DNA from: Saccharothrix luteola
GTDB taxonomy: Bacteria; Actinomycetota; Actinomycetes; Mycobacteriales; Pseudonocardiaceae
NCBI RefSeq assembly: GCF_020859565.1
Contig: NZ_JAJHUO010000028.1
Location: 22,264 to 86,263, forward strand
Direction of reading: 5' to 3'
DNA: 64,000 nt
Shown: positions 42,173-50,551 of the stretch, piece by piece
Layout of the letters: the number at the start of each line of letters is the position of its first letter
Numbering within the stretch: the first letter of the stretch is position 1
Notes under the pieces: generated by a model
What the model saw: the letters and a program-made list of their open reading frames with translations, nothing else
Database searches by the model: none
Told to the model about the DNA's origin: nothing
Made by a program: the position numbers and the translations under genes

Positions 42173-43186
42173 TCACCCGGCCAGGGCGAGCAGGTCCCGG
42201 TTGCGCTCGGGGTCGCGCAGCAGGCGGATGGACTCCTTCTCCAGCTGCCGGACGCGCTCCCGGGTGAGGCCGAGCTCCTCGGCCAGCTCCTGGAGGCTGC
42301 GGGGACGCCCGTCGGCCAGCCCGTAGCGCTCGGTGAGGATCCGCGCCTGCCGCTCGGGCAGCGTGCGCACCAGGGCGCGCAGCCCCTCGGAGAGCTCCTG
42401 CTGCTCGACCGCCTCCTGGGCGTCGACGGCCTCGACGTCCTCGATCAGGTCGGCCACGGACGCGCCGCCGTCGTCACCGATCGGTGTTTCCAGGCTCAGG
42501 GCGGTGCGGCTGGCGGCCAGCAGGTCGACGACCCTGGTCACCGGCATCTTCGCCGCCTCGGCGATCTCCTCCGGCGTGGGCTCGCGGTCGGTCTCCACCC
42601 GCAGCCGCTGCTCGGTCTTGCGCAGCTTGCCCACCTCCTCGTGGACGTGCATGGGCAGCCGGATCGTCCTGGTCTGCTCGGCCAGGCCGCGTTCGATGGC
42701 CTGGCGGACCCACCACACCGCGTACGTGGAGAACTTGAAGCCCTTGGCGTAGTCCCACTTCTCCACCGCGCGGATCAGGCCCAGGTTGCCCTCCTGCACC
42801 ACGTCCAGCATCGGCAGGCCGCGGAACGAGTGCTTCTTGGCCACCGACACCACCAGGCGCAGGTTCGCCCGGATCATGTGGTCCTTGGCACGCCTGCCCT
42901 GCTCGGCCACGGTGCGCAGCGCTCGATGACGCTCCGCGTCCAGCGGCGGGCCGTCGCCCTCGTCTGACCTCCGCAGCAGTTCGGCCGCGTACACGCCCGC
43001 CTCGATGCGCTTGGCCAGCGCGACCTCCTCGTCGGCGGTGAGCAGGGGCGTGGACGTGAGCTCGCGCAGGTAGCGGCCGACGAGGTCGGCCTCACGCGCA
43101 CCCTCACGCCCGGTCGTCGCCGGGCGGTGCTCGCGCGGCTCGCGGGTCGGGCGGGTCTGGCGGGGCATCTCCACCGTCAACGACAT
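42173..43186 (-). CDS. RNA polymerase sigma-70 factor (group 2, RpoD-like)
   Basis: Alternative principal-like sigma factor of 337 residues. Region 1.2 appears in LVGRYLRELTSTPLLTADEE. Region 2 is intact: LRLVVSVAKKHSFRGLPMLD then VVQEGNLGLIRAVEKWDYAK and the -10 binding FKFSTYAVWWVRQAIER. Region 4 (TLPERQARILTERYGL, ELAEELGLTRERVRQLEKES) binds the -35. ATG at 43186 follows AAGGAGACGACC. The long region 1.1 of the housekeeping sigma factor is lacking, so it is not the essential one. Coupling with a STAS antagonist suggests stress or developmental use. Confidence 0.92.
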   Translation of the reverse strand: MSLTVEMPRQTRPTREPREHRPATTGREGAREADLVGRYLRELTSTPLLTADEEVALAKRIEAGVYAAELLRRSDEGDGPPLDAERHRALRTVAEQGRRAKDHMIRANLRLVVSVAKKHSFRGLPMLDVVQEGNLGLIRAVEKWDYAKGFKFSTYAVWWVRQAIERGLAEQTRTIRLPMHVHEEVGKLRKTEQRLRVETDREPTPEEIAEAAKMPVTRVVDLLAASRTALSLETPIGDDGGASVADLIEDVEAVDAQEAVEQQELSEGLRALVRTLPERQARILTERYGLADGRPRSLQELAEELGLTRERVRQLEKESIRLLRDPERNRDLLALAG

Positions 43187-43442
43187 GGTCGTCTCCTTGC
43201 CGGATCGCACCCGCGCACGGGTGACGTGCGGGGTTTCCTGAGGGATTTCGAGGGCCGTCCGCCGACATGACGGCTTCGGACGACTTTCGCCCCGCGCACC
43301 TCGGGCAGGGCCGACACCCGGTTCAACGGAACGGTTTCGGCTCGTATTCCACCCGGGACGGCGGTGTGGGCGTGGGCGTGACGGGGCACACCCCAAGGGC
43401 CGAGGCGTGGTTCGGCCGGCGGAAGTCCAGCGGAGGTGGCGG

Positions 43443-44141
43443 GTGACCGAGGACACGACCAGTGACGACCTGGCCGCGAGGCTGAACGAGGTCGCCCGCG
43501 CGCTGCACCGGCAGGACACCGCCCAGGACACGCTGGACGAGATCGTGCGCGCGGCCGTGGGCACCATCCCCGGCGCGTGGCACGCCGGGATCATGACGAT
43601 CGTGGGCAAGCGCGAGGTCCGGACCGTCGCGACGACCGGTGACGTGCCGCGTGACGTGGACCAGGCCCAGTTCGACACCGGTCAGGGACCGTGCCTGACC
43701 GCGCTCTACCAGCAGAAGATCGTCAGCGCGCCCGACCTGGCCGAGGAGACGCGGTGGCCGCTGTTCGCCGAGCGGGCACTCGCGCTGGACGTGGCCAGCA
43801 TGCTGTCGTTCCGGCTCTACGTGGAGGGCGACGACCTCGGTGCGCTCAACCTGTACTCGCCGGACACGCGCGCGTTCGACGAGGAGTCCGAGCACGTGGG
43901 CCTTCTGTTCGCCGGACACGCCGCCGTGGCGGTGGCCACCGCCCAGGAACGCGAGCACCTGGCCGAGGTGGTGCAGACGCGGGACCTGATCGGACAGGCC
44001 AAGGGCATCCTGATGGAACGCCACCGGCTCACCGCCGACCAAGCCTTCGCCGTGCTCGTGCGCGCCAGCCAGCAGACCAACGTGAAGCTGCGCGTCATCG
44101 CCGAGCGACTCACCCGGACGGGTGAGCTGCCGAAACGTTGA
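43443..44141 (+). CDS. GAF-ANTAR transcription antiterminator
   Basis: A 232-residue sensor. The GAF domain (~10-165; DTGQGPCLTALYQQKIVSAP) binds an unknown ligand. The C-terminal ANTAR domain (TRDLIGQAKGILMERHRLTA, then AFAVLVRASQQTNVKLRVIA) binds RNA hairpins and prevents termination in characterised members. GTG at 43443 follows GGAGG. It is divergent from the sigma factor, with a 256-base shared upstream region. RNA targets are unknown. Confidence 0.88.
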   Translation: MTEDTTSDDLAARLNEVARALHRQDTAQDTLDEIVRAAVGTIPGAWHAGIMTIVGKREVRTVATTGDVPRDVDQAQFDTGQGPCLTALYQQKIVSAPDLAEETRWPLFAERALALDVASMLSFRLYVEGDDLGALNLYSPDTRAFDEESEHVGLLFAGHAAVAVATAQEREHLAEVVQTRDLIGQAKGILMERHRLTADQAFAVLVRASQQTNVKLRVIAERLTRTGELPKR

Positions 44142-44182
44142 GCCCAGGCCCGGAGTCTCCGGTGTCGGACGGGCGCGCGATC

Positions 44183-45094
44183 ATGGTGGCTCCCACCACC
44201 GATCGGAGTCCCGTGGTCGACCTCCCGGTGCACCCGTCCGCCGACGCCCTGCTCGCGGACCCCGGCGGGCCCAAGGACGGGATCGCGGCGGAGTTGGCGG
44301 CACGGGTGGGGCTCGCGGCCTTCGGCGTCGTGGAGCGCGGTGTGCTGCTGGCGGCGTCGTCTTCGGAGGCCGAACGGCTCGGTGACGTGGTCGTGCGGCC
44401 GGAGCACGTGGTGCTGGGCTGGGTGCGTGCGGTCGAGGAGCGCGGCACCAGGCCGCCGGGCGTGCCGGCGCTGGAGGTCGTGCGTGAGCGGTTGCAGGCG
44501 TTGATGGCCGATCGGGCGCACGCCGAGTACGAGGCGCTGCGGCCGATCCCGCGCCCGGACGCCGTGCGGCGGCCCCGGACGGTCCTGCTGGCGGGTGTGC
44601 CGGGCACGGGCAAGAGCACGTTGGCCGAAGCGCTCGCCTGGCGGCTCACCGCGCCGGTGTTCTCGATGGACTGGCAGCTGGGCGCGCTGCTGCCGTTCGG
44701 CGGGCTGAGGACGGACAACACGACGCACCTGGCGGAGCTGAACCTGACCGCGTCGGTGGCGCGGCAGCTCCAGCTGGGCCTCGACGTGATCGTGGACGCG
44801 ACCGGGCACCGCCGGGAGGCGCGGCGGCGGTGGCGGTCGGTCACCGAGCGCCTGGGCGGGGTGTTCGTCGGCGTGGAGTGCGTGTGCTCGGACGAGGCGG
44901 TGCAGCGCGGCCGGGTCGAGGGCCGGGCGCGCGGGATCCCCGGCTGGCCGGCGACGGTGTCGTGGGACCACGTGCTGCGGATGAAGCAGCGGTGGGAGAG
45001 CTGGGACGAACCGCACCTCGTGGTGGACTCCGCGACCGAACCGCCCGAGGTCGGCTTGCGCCGCGTGCTGGACCACTGCGCGTCGCTGGAGTAG
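44183..45094 (+). CDS. P-loop AAA-type ATPase/kinase-like protein
   Basis: A 303-residue protein. The C-terminal half is a P-loop kinase domain: Walker A VLLAGVPGTGKSTLAEALAW, then VIVDATGHRREARRRW and VGVECVCSDEAVQRGRVEGR, resembling zeta-toxin or gluconate-kinase-like folds. The N-terminal half (~1-125) is helical and unassigned. The start is uncertain (ATG 44183, GTG 44162, or a TTG at 44138 overlapping the ANTAR stop). The next gene is convergent, two bases between stops. The substrate is unknown; no antitoxin is visible. Confidence 0.72.
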   Translation: MVAPTTDRSPVVDLPVHPSADALLADPGGPKDGIAAELAARVGLAAFGVVERGVLLAASSSEAERLGDVVVRPEHVVLGWVRAVEERGTRPPGVPALEVVRERLQALMADRAHAEYEALRPIPRPDAVRRPRTVLLAGVPGTGKSTLAEALAWRLTAPVFSMDWQLGALLPFGGLRTDNTTHLAELNLTASVARQLQLGLDVIVDATGHRREARRRWRSVTERLGGVFVGVECVCSDEAVQRGRVEGRARGIPGWPATVSWDHVLRMKQRWESWDEPHLVVDSATEPPEVGLRRVLDHCASLE

Positions 45095-45096
45095 GG

Positions 45097-46119
45097 CTAT
45101 CCGCGCGGGATGGGCTCGTCGTGGGGCTCGGGGTACTCGACGTGGAACTCGCCGTCGAACAGGCGCCAGTAGAAGGCGTTCAGCCGCGCGGCGGCGGGTG
45201 CGTGCCGGGCCAGGATCCGGGCCACGGCGGGCGGCACGTCGCCCGGGATGTCGCCGGCGGCGCACCGGCGGACGTACTCGTTGCGGGCCGTGGGGACGCC
45301 GCCGGGCGGCACGGTCACCCCGCACACGTCGGTCACCAGCCAGTTCACCAGTCGCATGGCGGCGTAACCGGCGTCGTGCGTGGCGTTGCGCCGGACGAAC
45401 TCCCGTTCGGCGGCCGCCAGCTCGAACCGCGGCGACGTGACCAGCCCGAAGTCGGTCAGGTGGATCCGCTCGCCGTCGGTGCGCATGTTGCCGAGGTGCC
45501 CGTCCATGTGCAGCAGTTCCCGGGCGCGGAGGAACGCCACGATCTCCGAGAACTGCCGTTCGACCGCCTCGGCCTTGCCCGCGGGGTCCTCGGCCAGCCA
45601 CGGTTGCACCGGGTGCGGGACGTACTCGCAGAACAGCACGAGGCTGCGCGTCGCGGCGGCCAGCGCGTCGAGGCGTGCCCGCACGGCCGTGCTGCCGCCC
45701 ATGAAGGCCACGACCTCGTCCACGTCGGCGTGCTCGGCGGCGACTGGCGCGCGGCCGGGCAGCACGCGCCAGTGGTGCAGCAGCGGGAACGCCGCCGTCT
45801 CACCCGCCAGCACCGCGTCGGTCACGATCCGGTTCGCCGCCAGCTCGCGCCACGCGTTGAACGACGGGCCGCGGATGCCGTACTGGCAGAACACCGGCAG
45901 GTCGAAGAGGTTCGCGGTGGAGTGCGGCCGGGCGAACTCCCGGTCGGTCAACGGGATGCGCTTGACGAACACCGGCGTGCCGTCGACGTCGAGGACCGCG
46001 GAGCCGCCGCCCACGCCGGTGTCGCCGTGCGTGCCGACGACCGCTTCCAGTTCCCGATCGCGGTACGAGGCGAGGACGGCCGACAGCCGTTCGTGGTCGG
46101 CGCGCCGGGAGGTGATCAC
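45097..46119 (-). CDS. Protein-kinase-like phosphotransferase
   Basis: A 340-residue kinase-fold protein. The catalytic loop is HMDGHLGNMRTDG (H-x-D-x4-N) and the metal-binding motif is LTDFGLVTS. The N-lobe (SAVLDVDGTPVFVKRIPLTD) has a candidate ATP lysine in FVKRI. It has no membrane helix. It looks like a small-molecule or protein kinase of uncharacterised type. GTG at 46119 was chosen; a TTG at 46137 would add six residues. Divergent from a GNAT gene. Confidence 0.7.
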   Translation of the reverse strand: MITSRRADHERLSAVLASYRDRELEAVVGTHGDTGVGGGSAVLDVDGTPVFVKRIPLTDREFARPHSTANLFDLPVFCQYGIRGPSFNAWRELAANRIVTDAVLAGETAAFPLLHHWRVLPGRAPVAAEHADVDEVVAFMGGSTAVRARLDALAAATRSLVLFCEYVPHPVQPWLAEDPAGKAEAVERQFSEIVAFLRARELLHMDGHLGNMRTDGERIHLTDFGLVTSPRFELAAAEREFVRRNATHDAGYAAMRLVNWLVTDVCGVTVPPGGVPTARNEYVRRCAAGDIPGDVPPAVARILARHAPAAARLNAFYWRLFDGEFHVEYPEPHDEPIPRG

Positions 46120-46226
46120 GTCCCGATCATCCCGCAACGGCCGACCGGCGTCCCGGCCTACGGAAAATCCCGGTCGGTACCGGCACGCGAGTGGCTACTG
46201 TGCACGTGACGTCGAGGGGGCAGCTC

Positions 46227-46811
46227 ATGGGCGAATCCGTCAGCGTGGGCCGGCCGCCAGTGGTGCCGGCGCCGTGGCCGCAGGCGGCTGTGGTGCGGAC
46301 GGCGCGGTTGCGGGTGGAGCCCGTGCGGGTCGCGCACGCCGAGGAGATGGCGGCGGTGCTGGGCGATCCCGCGCTGTACGCGATCATGGGCGGTGCGCCG
46401 CCCAGTGCCGCCGAGCTCACGTCGCGGTACCGGCGTTGGGAGCGGCCCACGTCGGACGACGGTCGTGAGGGCTGGCTGAACTGGGTGGTGCTGCGGGACG
46501 AGGACGAGACCGCCGTCGGCACCGTGCAGGCGACGACCACGACCGGCGCGAACGGCCTGACCGCCGAGGTGGCCTGGGTGATCGGGGTGCCGTTCCAGGG
46601 TCGCGGCTACGCCACCGAGGCCGCCGCGGCCGTGGTGGGGTGGCTGGTCGACGGGGGTGCGCGGGACGTGCACGCGCACATCGCGCCGGACCACCCGGCG
46701 AGCGAGGCGGTCGCGCGGCGCATCGGGATGCGCGCCACCGGGGAGTTCCGCGACGACGGCGAGCAGCGGTGGCGGTGGCGGCCGGCGCCTGCCGTGCGGA
46801 ACGCGACGTGA
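46227..46811 (+). CDS. GNAT-family acetyltransferase (RimJ/RimL type)
   Basis: A 194-residue acetyltransferase. ARLRVEPVRVAHAEEMAAVL is the RimJ-type start, VAWVIGVPFQGRGYATEAAA holds the acetyl-CoA pyrophosphate loop and AVARRIGMRATGEF the C-terminal fork. ATG at 46227 follows GAGGGGG. The substrate is unknown. The promoter for the next gene begins about 45 bases after its stop, so the two are probably separate units. Confidence 0.82.
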   Translation: MGESVSVGRPPVVPAPWPQAAVVRTARLRVEPVRVAHAEEMAAVLGDPALYAIMGGAPPSAAELTSRYRRWERPTSDDGREGWLNWVVLRDEDETAVGTVQATTTTGANGLTAEVAWVIGVPFQGRGYATEAAAAVVGWLVDGGARDVHAHIAPDHPASEAVARRIGMRATGEFRDDGEQRWRWRPAPAVRNAT

Positions 46812-46855
46812 CGCCGCTCGTTGGTCTCGATCGCCGCACGACGGTGGTGGTCGAG

Positions 46856-46884
46856 TTGACCTCGCCGTCCGCGCGGGTTATCCA
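46856..46884 (+). promoter_or_regulatory. Near-consensus promoter giving a leaderless CPBP protease mRNA
   Basis: TTGACC (46856-46861), a 17-bp spacer, and TATCCA (46879-46884). The GTG start of the protease lies 6 bases after the -10, so transcription should begin at or within one base of the start codon. Confidence 0.7.
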
Positions 46885-46889
46885 CGGTT

Positions 46890-47789
46890 GTGCGCGATGA
46901 CCAACCCGGGCCGGTGCCCCACGACGACCACGTGACCGGCCCGCCACCGGCCGGGTCGCCACCCTCCACACCGCAACCGGCCGCACCACAGCCCGGCGCG
47001 GCGCAGCCGGCCGAGTTCCAGCCCTCCGCACCACCCCTGGCCGCGGCCCATCCCGCCAGGTCCGCCCCACCACGACACGTCCGGTCCGGGCTGTCGTTGG
47101 TCGCGGTGTTCCTCGGCGGGCAGCTGACGATGCTCCTGGTGTCCGTGGTCGTGCTGCTGTCGTACGGCTCGGGGGACGCGGCGCTGCTCGAAGACGGCCG
47201 GCTGCTGGCGTTGCTGGTCCTGCCCACGTCGTTGGGCGCGGTGGTGGCGGTGGTCGGCACGGGCTGGCTCGGTGGTGGCCCGCGGCTCGGGCGAGTGGCG
47301 CGCGAGCTGGCCGTCCGCTGGAACGTCAAGGAGATCGCCATCGGCCTGGCGCTCGGCCTGGGCGGGTTGGCGCTGACGCTGCCCGCCGCCGCGGTGTGGG
47401 CCGCGTGGGTCGGCGAGGACCAGGCCGGCTCCGCGGTCGGTGACGCGTTCGCCGGGCGCGAGCTGGGGCTGCCGGCGGCCGTGCTGGTGTTCCTGGCGAT
47501 CTGGCTGGTCGCGCCGCTGGCCGAGGAAGTGCTGTTCCGGGGCGTGCTGTGGCGCGCGTTGGAGCACCTGGGCTGGAACCGGTGGGTGGTGTTCGTGGCG
47601 ACCAGCCTGGTGTTCTCGATCGCGCACCTGGAACTGCTGCGCACCCCGCTGCTGCTGGTGCTGTCGATCCCGATCGGCCTGGCCCGGTTGCTCACCGGCA
47701 ATTTGCTCGCGAGCGTCGTCGCCCACCAGGTCAACAACCTCCTGCCGGCCATCGCCCTGCTCCTGGCCACCACCGGCAACCTGCCGTGA
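46890..47789 (+). CDS. CPBP-family intramembrane metalloprotease (CAAX-protease type)
   Basis: A 299-residue membrane protein with a Pro/Ala-rich cytosolic N-terminus (~1-65) and about seven helices. The three CPBP motifs are present: EEVLFRG (EExxxR) after WLVAPLA, FSIAHLE (FxxxH) and VVAHQVNN (HxxxN). Homologues cleave prenylated proteins, process or protect against bacteriocins, or act as membrane scaffolds. The GTG start is leaderless by the promoter at 46856-46884. It lies 101 bases upstream of the vWA/phosphatase/kinase operon on the same strand and could belong to that locus, though the gap makes it optional. Confidence 0.85.
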   Translation: MRDDQPGPVPHDDHVTGPPPAGSPPSTPQPAAPQPGAAQPAEFQPSAPPLAAAHPARSAPPRHVRSGLSLVAVFLGGQLTMLLVSVVVLLSYGSGDAALLEDGRLLALLVLPTSLGAVVAVVGTGWLGGGPRLGRVARELAVRWNVKEIAIGLALGLGGLALTLPAAAVWAAWVGEDQAGSAVGDAFAGRELGLPAAVLVFLAIWLVAPLAEEVLFRGVLWRALEHLGWNRWVVFVATSLVFSIAHLELLRTPLLLVLSIPIGLARLLTGNLLASVVAHQVNNLLPAIALLLATTGNLP

Positions 47790-47890
47790 CCGTGCCCTGA
47801 CCGTTCGCCCGTCCGAGGGACACGACGACACGAGAGCATGATCCTCCGCGATACCTGGAGTACACGCCACCACTGCGGGCGGAGGTCCGG

Positions 47891-48346
47891 GTGCACACGT
47901 CGGGAGGCGCCGCCGAGACGCGGTCCACGTCGCCGAGCCGCCTGCGCGACCGCCGGCTGGCGCCGGTCTACGCCCTGGTGACCTCGTTCCTCGCGGTCGT
48001 GCTGCTCGGCGCCGTGGCGCGCGAGCCCACCGACCCGCCACCGGCGGCCGTCGGCATCCAGTTCGTGTCGGACCAGTCGGCCCGCGCGGTCACCGGGTTG
48101 ACGAACGCCCACGTCAAGGTGCTCGCCCGGAACTCCTCCGACCTCAGGGTGAACGACCGGGGCCAGGTGGACGTCGCCACGTCGGGCGAGCCGCTCACCA
48201 TCTGCCTGCGGCTACCGGACCGGTGGTCGGCGCCCGCGCCCGCCGCACAGCTCGACGGATACCGGTGCTGGCCGTCGGTCGACACGGCCGAGGTCAACGC
48301 CGACCGGCGGGTCGAGCTGGTCGTGACCCCGCCGAAGGGGTCCTGA
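47891..48346 (+). CDS. Single-pass membrane protein, first gene of the vWA/PP2C/kinase operon
   Basis: A 151-residue protein with one N-terminal helix (APVYALVTSFLAVVLLGAV, ~24-42) and an outer domain of about 105 residues containing two cysteines (LTICLRLPD and GYRCWPSVD). GTG at 47891 follows GGAGGTCCGG. The stop overlaps the next start by one base (TGATG). It is not recognised by family. A surface-exposed domain could sense a signal for the downstream phosphorylation genes (inference). Confidence 0.65.
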   Translation: MHTSGGAAETRSTSPSRLRDRRLAPVYALVTSFLAVVLLGAVAREPTDPPPAAVGIQFVSDQSARAVTGLTNAHVKVLARNSSDLRVNDRGQVDVATSGEPLTICLRLPDRWSAPAPAAQLDGYRCWPSVDTAEVNADRRVELVVTPPKGS

Positions 48347-48855
48347 TGACGACGAGGAACGCGATCGTCCTGGTCCTGACGGCGGTGTGCGCCACGGCGG
48401 GCGCGCTGATCGGCCTCCAGAGCTGGGACCTGGACCTCTGGCGGTCGGTGACGGTCGTGGTGGTCGGCGCGCTCCTCGGCGTCGCGCTCGCGTTCGGGCT
48501 GCTGACCACCGACCACCGCGAGGTCACCCGGATCCATCGCGTGGCGCCCGGCGCGGCGGAACGCGAGCCGGTGCCCGCCCGGCCCACCGAGCCCGGAACG
48601 AAGCCCGACCGGACCTGGTGGACCGAGACACCCACGCCACCGGGCACCCCGCGACACGAAACGCCGAAGGGCTACGACGTGGACCGCGCGGTAGTCGCGC
48701 AGTGCCCGCGCTGCGGCGATTTCCGACTGGACCTGAAGCAGGACGGCGATTCCTGCGCCTTCCACTGCCGCAACCCGAACTGCGGCCACCGGTGGGAGTG
48801 GCGCGCGGGTGCGCCGTGGCCGACCACGGTCATCCGCCGCAACCTGACCGGCTGA
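48346..48855 (+). CDS. Membrane protein with cytosolic zinc ribbon
   Basis: A 169-residue protein. Two N-terminal helices (NAIVLVLTAVCATAGALIGL, VTVVVVGALLGVALAFGLL) precede a Pro-rich linker and a C-terminal zinc ribbon: CPRCGDFRLDL, then FHCRNPNCGHRWEW. It starts by TGATG coupling to the preceding gene and ends 28 bases before the vWA gene. Zinc ribbons of this kind often bind nucleic acid or partner proteins; it may be an adaptor at the membrane. Confidence 0.65.
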   Translation: MTTRNAIVLVLTAVCATAGALIGLQSWDLDLWRSVTVVVVGALLGVALAFGLLTTDHREVTRIHRVAPGAAEREPVPARPTEPGTKPDRTWWTETPTPPGTPRHETPKGYDVDRAVVAQCPRCGDFRLDLKQDGDSCAFHCRNPNCGHRWEWRAGAPWPTTVIRRNLTG

Positions 48856-48883
48856 CGTGAGGACCGACGAAGAGGGGGTCGCT

Positions 48884-49744
48884 GTGGAGAAGTACCGGCA
48901 GTCCGTGTCACGGTCCGAGCCGGGGTGCGTGGTCATCCTGCTCGACCGCTCGGACTCGATGAAGCTCGCCTGGGGCCGCACCGGCGCGTCCCTGGCGGAC
49001 GGCGCGGCGCTGGCCGTCAACAACATCCTGCTGGACATGTGCATCAAGGCGACCACCGAGGTCAACGCACCGGTGCGGCACTACTTCGACGTCGGCATCT
49101 TCAGCTACGGCGCACGCCTGGGCGAAGCGGGCGAAGGTGTGGAGTCGGCGTTCGGCGGGGCGCTGGCCGGTCGCGGTCTCGTGCCACTGCCGGAGTTGGC
49201 CGAGCACCCCGTGGCGGTGCGGGAGGAGCCGTCCATCGACCTGATGCCGGTGGCCGCGCGGATGCCGGTGTGGGTCGATGCGGTGCACGGCTACCGCACG
49301 CCGATGTGCCAGGCGATCGCGGTCGCCGGCGCGCACGTGTTCGACTGGGCCGCCGCCCACCCGGACTCGTTCCCGCCGATCGTCGTCAACATCACCGACG
49401 GCATGGTGACCGACAGCCCGTACGACGGCGCGACCCTGCACGACTGGGCGCAGCGGCTGACGTCGATCGAGACCAACGACGGCGCGACGTTGTTCTTCAA
49501 CGTGTTCCTCTCCCCCTTCGAGGTCACCGAGATCGTGTTCCCCTCCGACCCGGCCGGCCTGCCACCGCCCGGCCCGGACCTGTTCGAGCTGAGCAGCCCC
49601 CTGCCGCCGCCGATGGTCGACAACGCCAGGGTCGACGGCTACGACGTCCGGCCGGGCGCGCGCGGGCTGGCGTTCAACGTGGGCCGCTCGACCCTGCTGC
49701 GGGTGCTGCAGATCGGCACCAGAGTGCCGGATCGCGCGAGGTAG
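48884..49744 (+). CDS. vWA-domain protein (TerY-like)
   Basis: A 286-residue von Willebrand A domain protein. The metal site is complete: D-x-S-x-S in VVILLDRSDSM and the later Asp in VVNITDGMVTDSPYDG. There is no signal or membrane helix. GTG at 48884 was preferred to GTG 48857 because of GAGGGGG at good spacing. It is followed 9 bases later by the PP2C gene and then the kinase gene. That trio equals the TerY-P triad described from comparative genomics (TerY-type vWA, PP2C phosphatase, kinase), proposed to be a phosphorylation-controlled stress or conflict module. Confidence 0.82.
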   Translation: MEKYRQSVSRSEPGCVVILLDRSDSMKLAWGRTGASLADGAALAVNNILLDMCIKATTEVNAPVRHYFDVGIFSYGARLGEAGEGVESAFGGALAGRGLVPLPELAEHPVAVREEPSIDLMPVAARMPVWVDAVHGYRTPMCQAIAVAGAHVFDWAAAHPDSFPPIVVNITDGMVTDSPYDGATLHDWAQRLTSIETNDGATLFFNVFLSPFEVTEIVFPSDPAGLPPPGPDLFELSSPLPPPMVDNARVDGYDVRPGARGLAFNVGRSTLLRVLQIGTRVPDRAR

Positions 49745-49753
49745 GGGCACGCC

Positions 49754-50551
49754 GTGACGCACACCCGGCAGGTCGTCTTCTACGCGCCGAAGCACGGCAA
49801 CGCCGAGGCCGAGTGGGAGGACGGCGCGGCGGCGGCGCCCGCCGACGGCGACGGGCGCGGCCCCAGGTTCGCCGTCGCGGACGGCGCCACCCAGGGCTTC
49901 GGCTCCGCCCGCTGGGCGCAGCAACTGGTCGCCGGGTTCGTCGGGGACCAGGGCACGGCGCCGGACCTGACCGTGGACGCCCTGCACCGCTGGGCGTCGG
50001 ACATGCGGGGCCGGTGGCACGACGACCCCCGCCTGGCGGGCGCGACGGACCTGCAACGGCTCAAGCAGGCGACGGTCGGCTCGTTCGCCACGTTCCTCGG
50101 CTGCGAGCTCCGCGACCTCGCCGGCCCGCGACCGCGGTGGACCGCGGTCGCGCTGGGCGACGCGGTGCTGTTCCACGTCCGCGGGCACCGGGTGGTGTCC
50201 CAGTTCCCGCCGATCGCGCCGGAGGAGTTCGGGTCCAACCCGGACGGCCTGCCGACCGACGCCGCCGGGCTGGCCGCCATGATCGGCCGGGCGTCGTTCG
50301 CCGAGGGCGACCTCGCCGACGGTGACCTGCTGTACCTGGCCACGGACGCGTTCGCCCAGTGGGTCGCCACGACCGACCTGCGCGACCCGCGGGCGTTGTG
50401 GACGACGTTGGCGGGGCTGGACCACCCCGAGGCGTTCCGCGCGCTCGTGGCGGGCCGCCGGGCGGCGCGCGAGATGGTCAACGACGACGTCACCCTCATG
50501 CGGGTGCGGCTCGACTGGAGGCCGGCCGAACACCTGGTGGTGTGCCTGTGA
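49754..50551 (+). CDS. PP2C-like serine/threonine phosphatase
   Basis: A 265-residue PP2C-fold protein. The metal motifs are seen in FAVADGATQGFGSARWAQ (a DGA in place of the usual DGMGG), in LLYLATDAFAQWV and in NDDVTLMRVRL, the last providing the C-terminal Asp pair. It should dephosphorylate targets of the kinase encoded next, whose GTG overlaps its TGA by 4 bases. The start is GTG 49754. The variant N-terminal motif is the same kind found in phosphatases of TerY-P-type loci. Confidence 0.8.
   Translation: MTHTRQVVFYAPKHGNAEAEWEDGAAAAPADGDGRGPRFAVADGATQGFGSARWAQQLVAGFVGDQGTAPDLTVDALHRWASDMRGRWHDDPRLAGATDLQRLKQATVGSFATFLGCELRDLAGPRPRWTAVALGDAVLFHVRGHRVVSQFPPIAPEEFGSNPDGLPTDAAGLAAMIGRASFAEGDLADGDLLYLATDAFAQWVATTDLRDPRALWTTLAGLDHPEAFRALVAGRRAAREMVNDDVTLMRVRLDWRPAEHLVVCL

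Noticed and set aside
44183..45094. Zeta-type toxin of a toxin-antitoxin pair
   Set aside because: The P-loop domain is similar, but no small antitoxin gene is adjacent and the N-terminal half is unlike zeta toxins.
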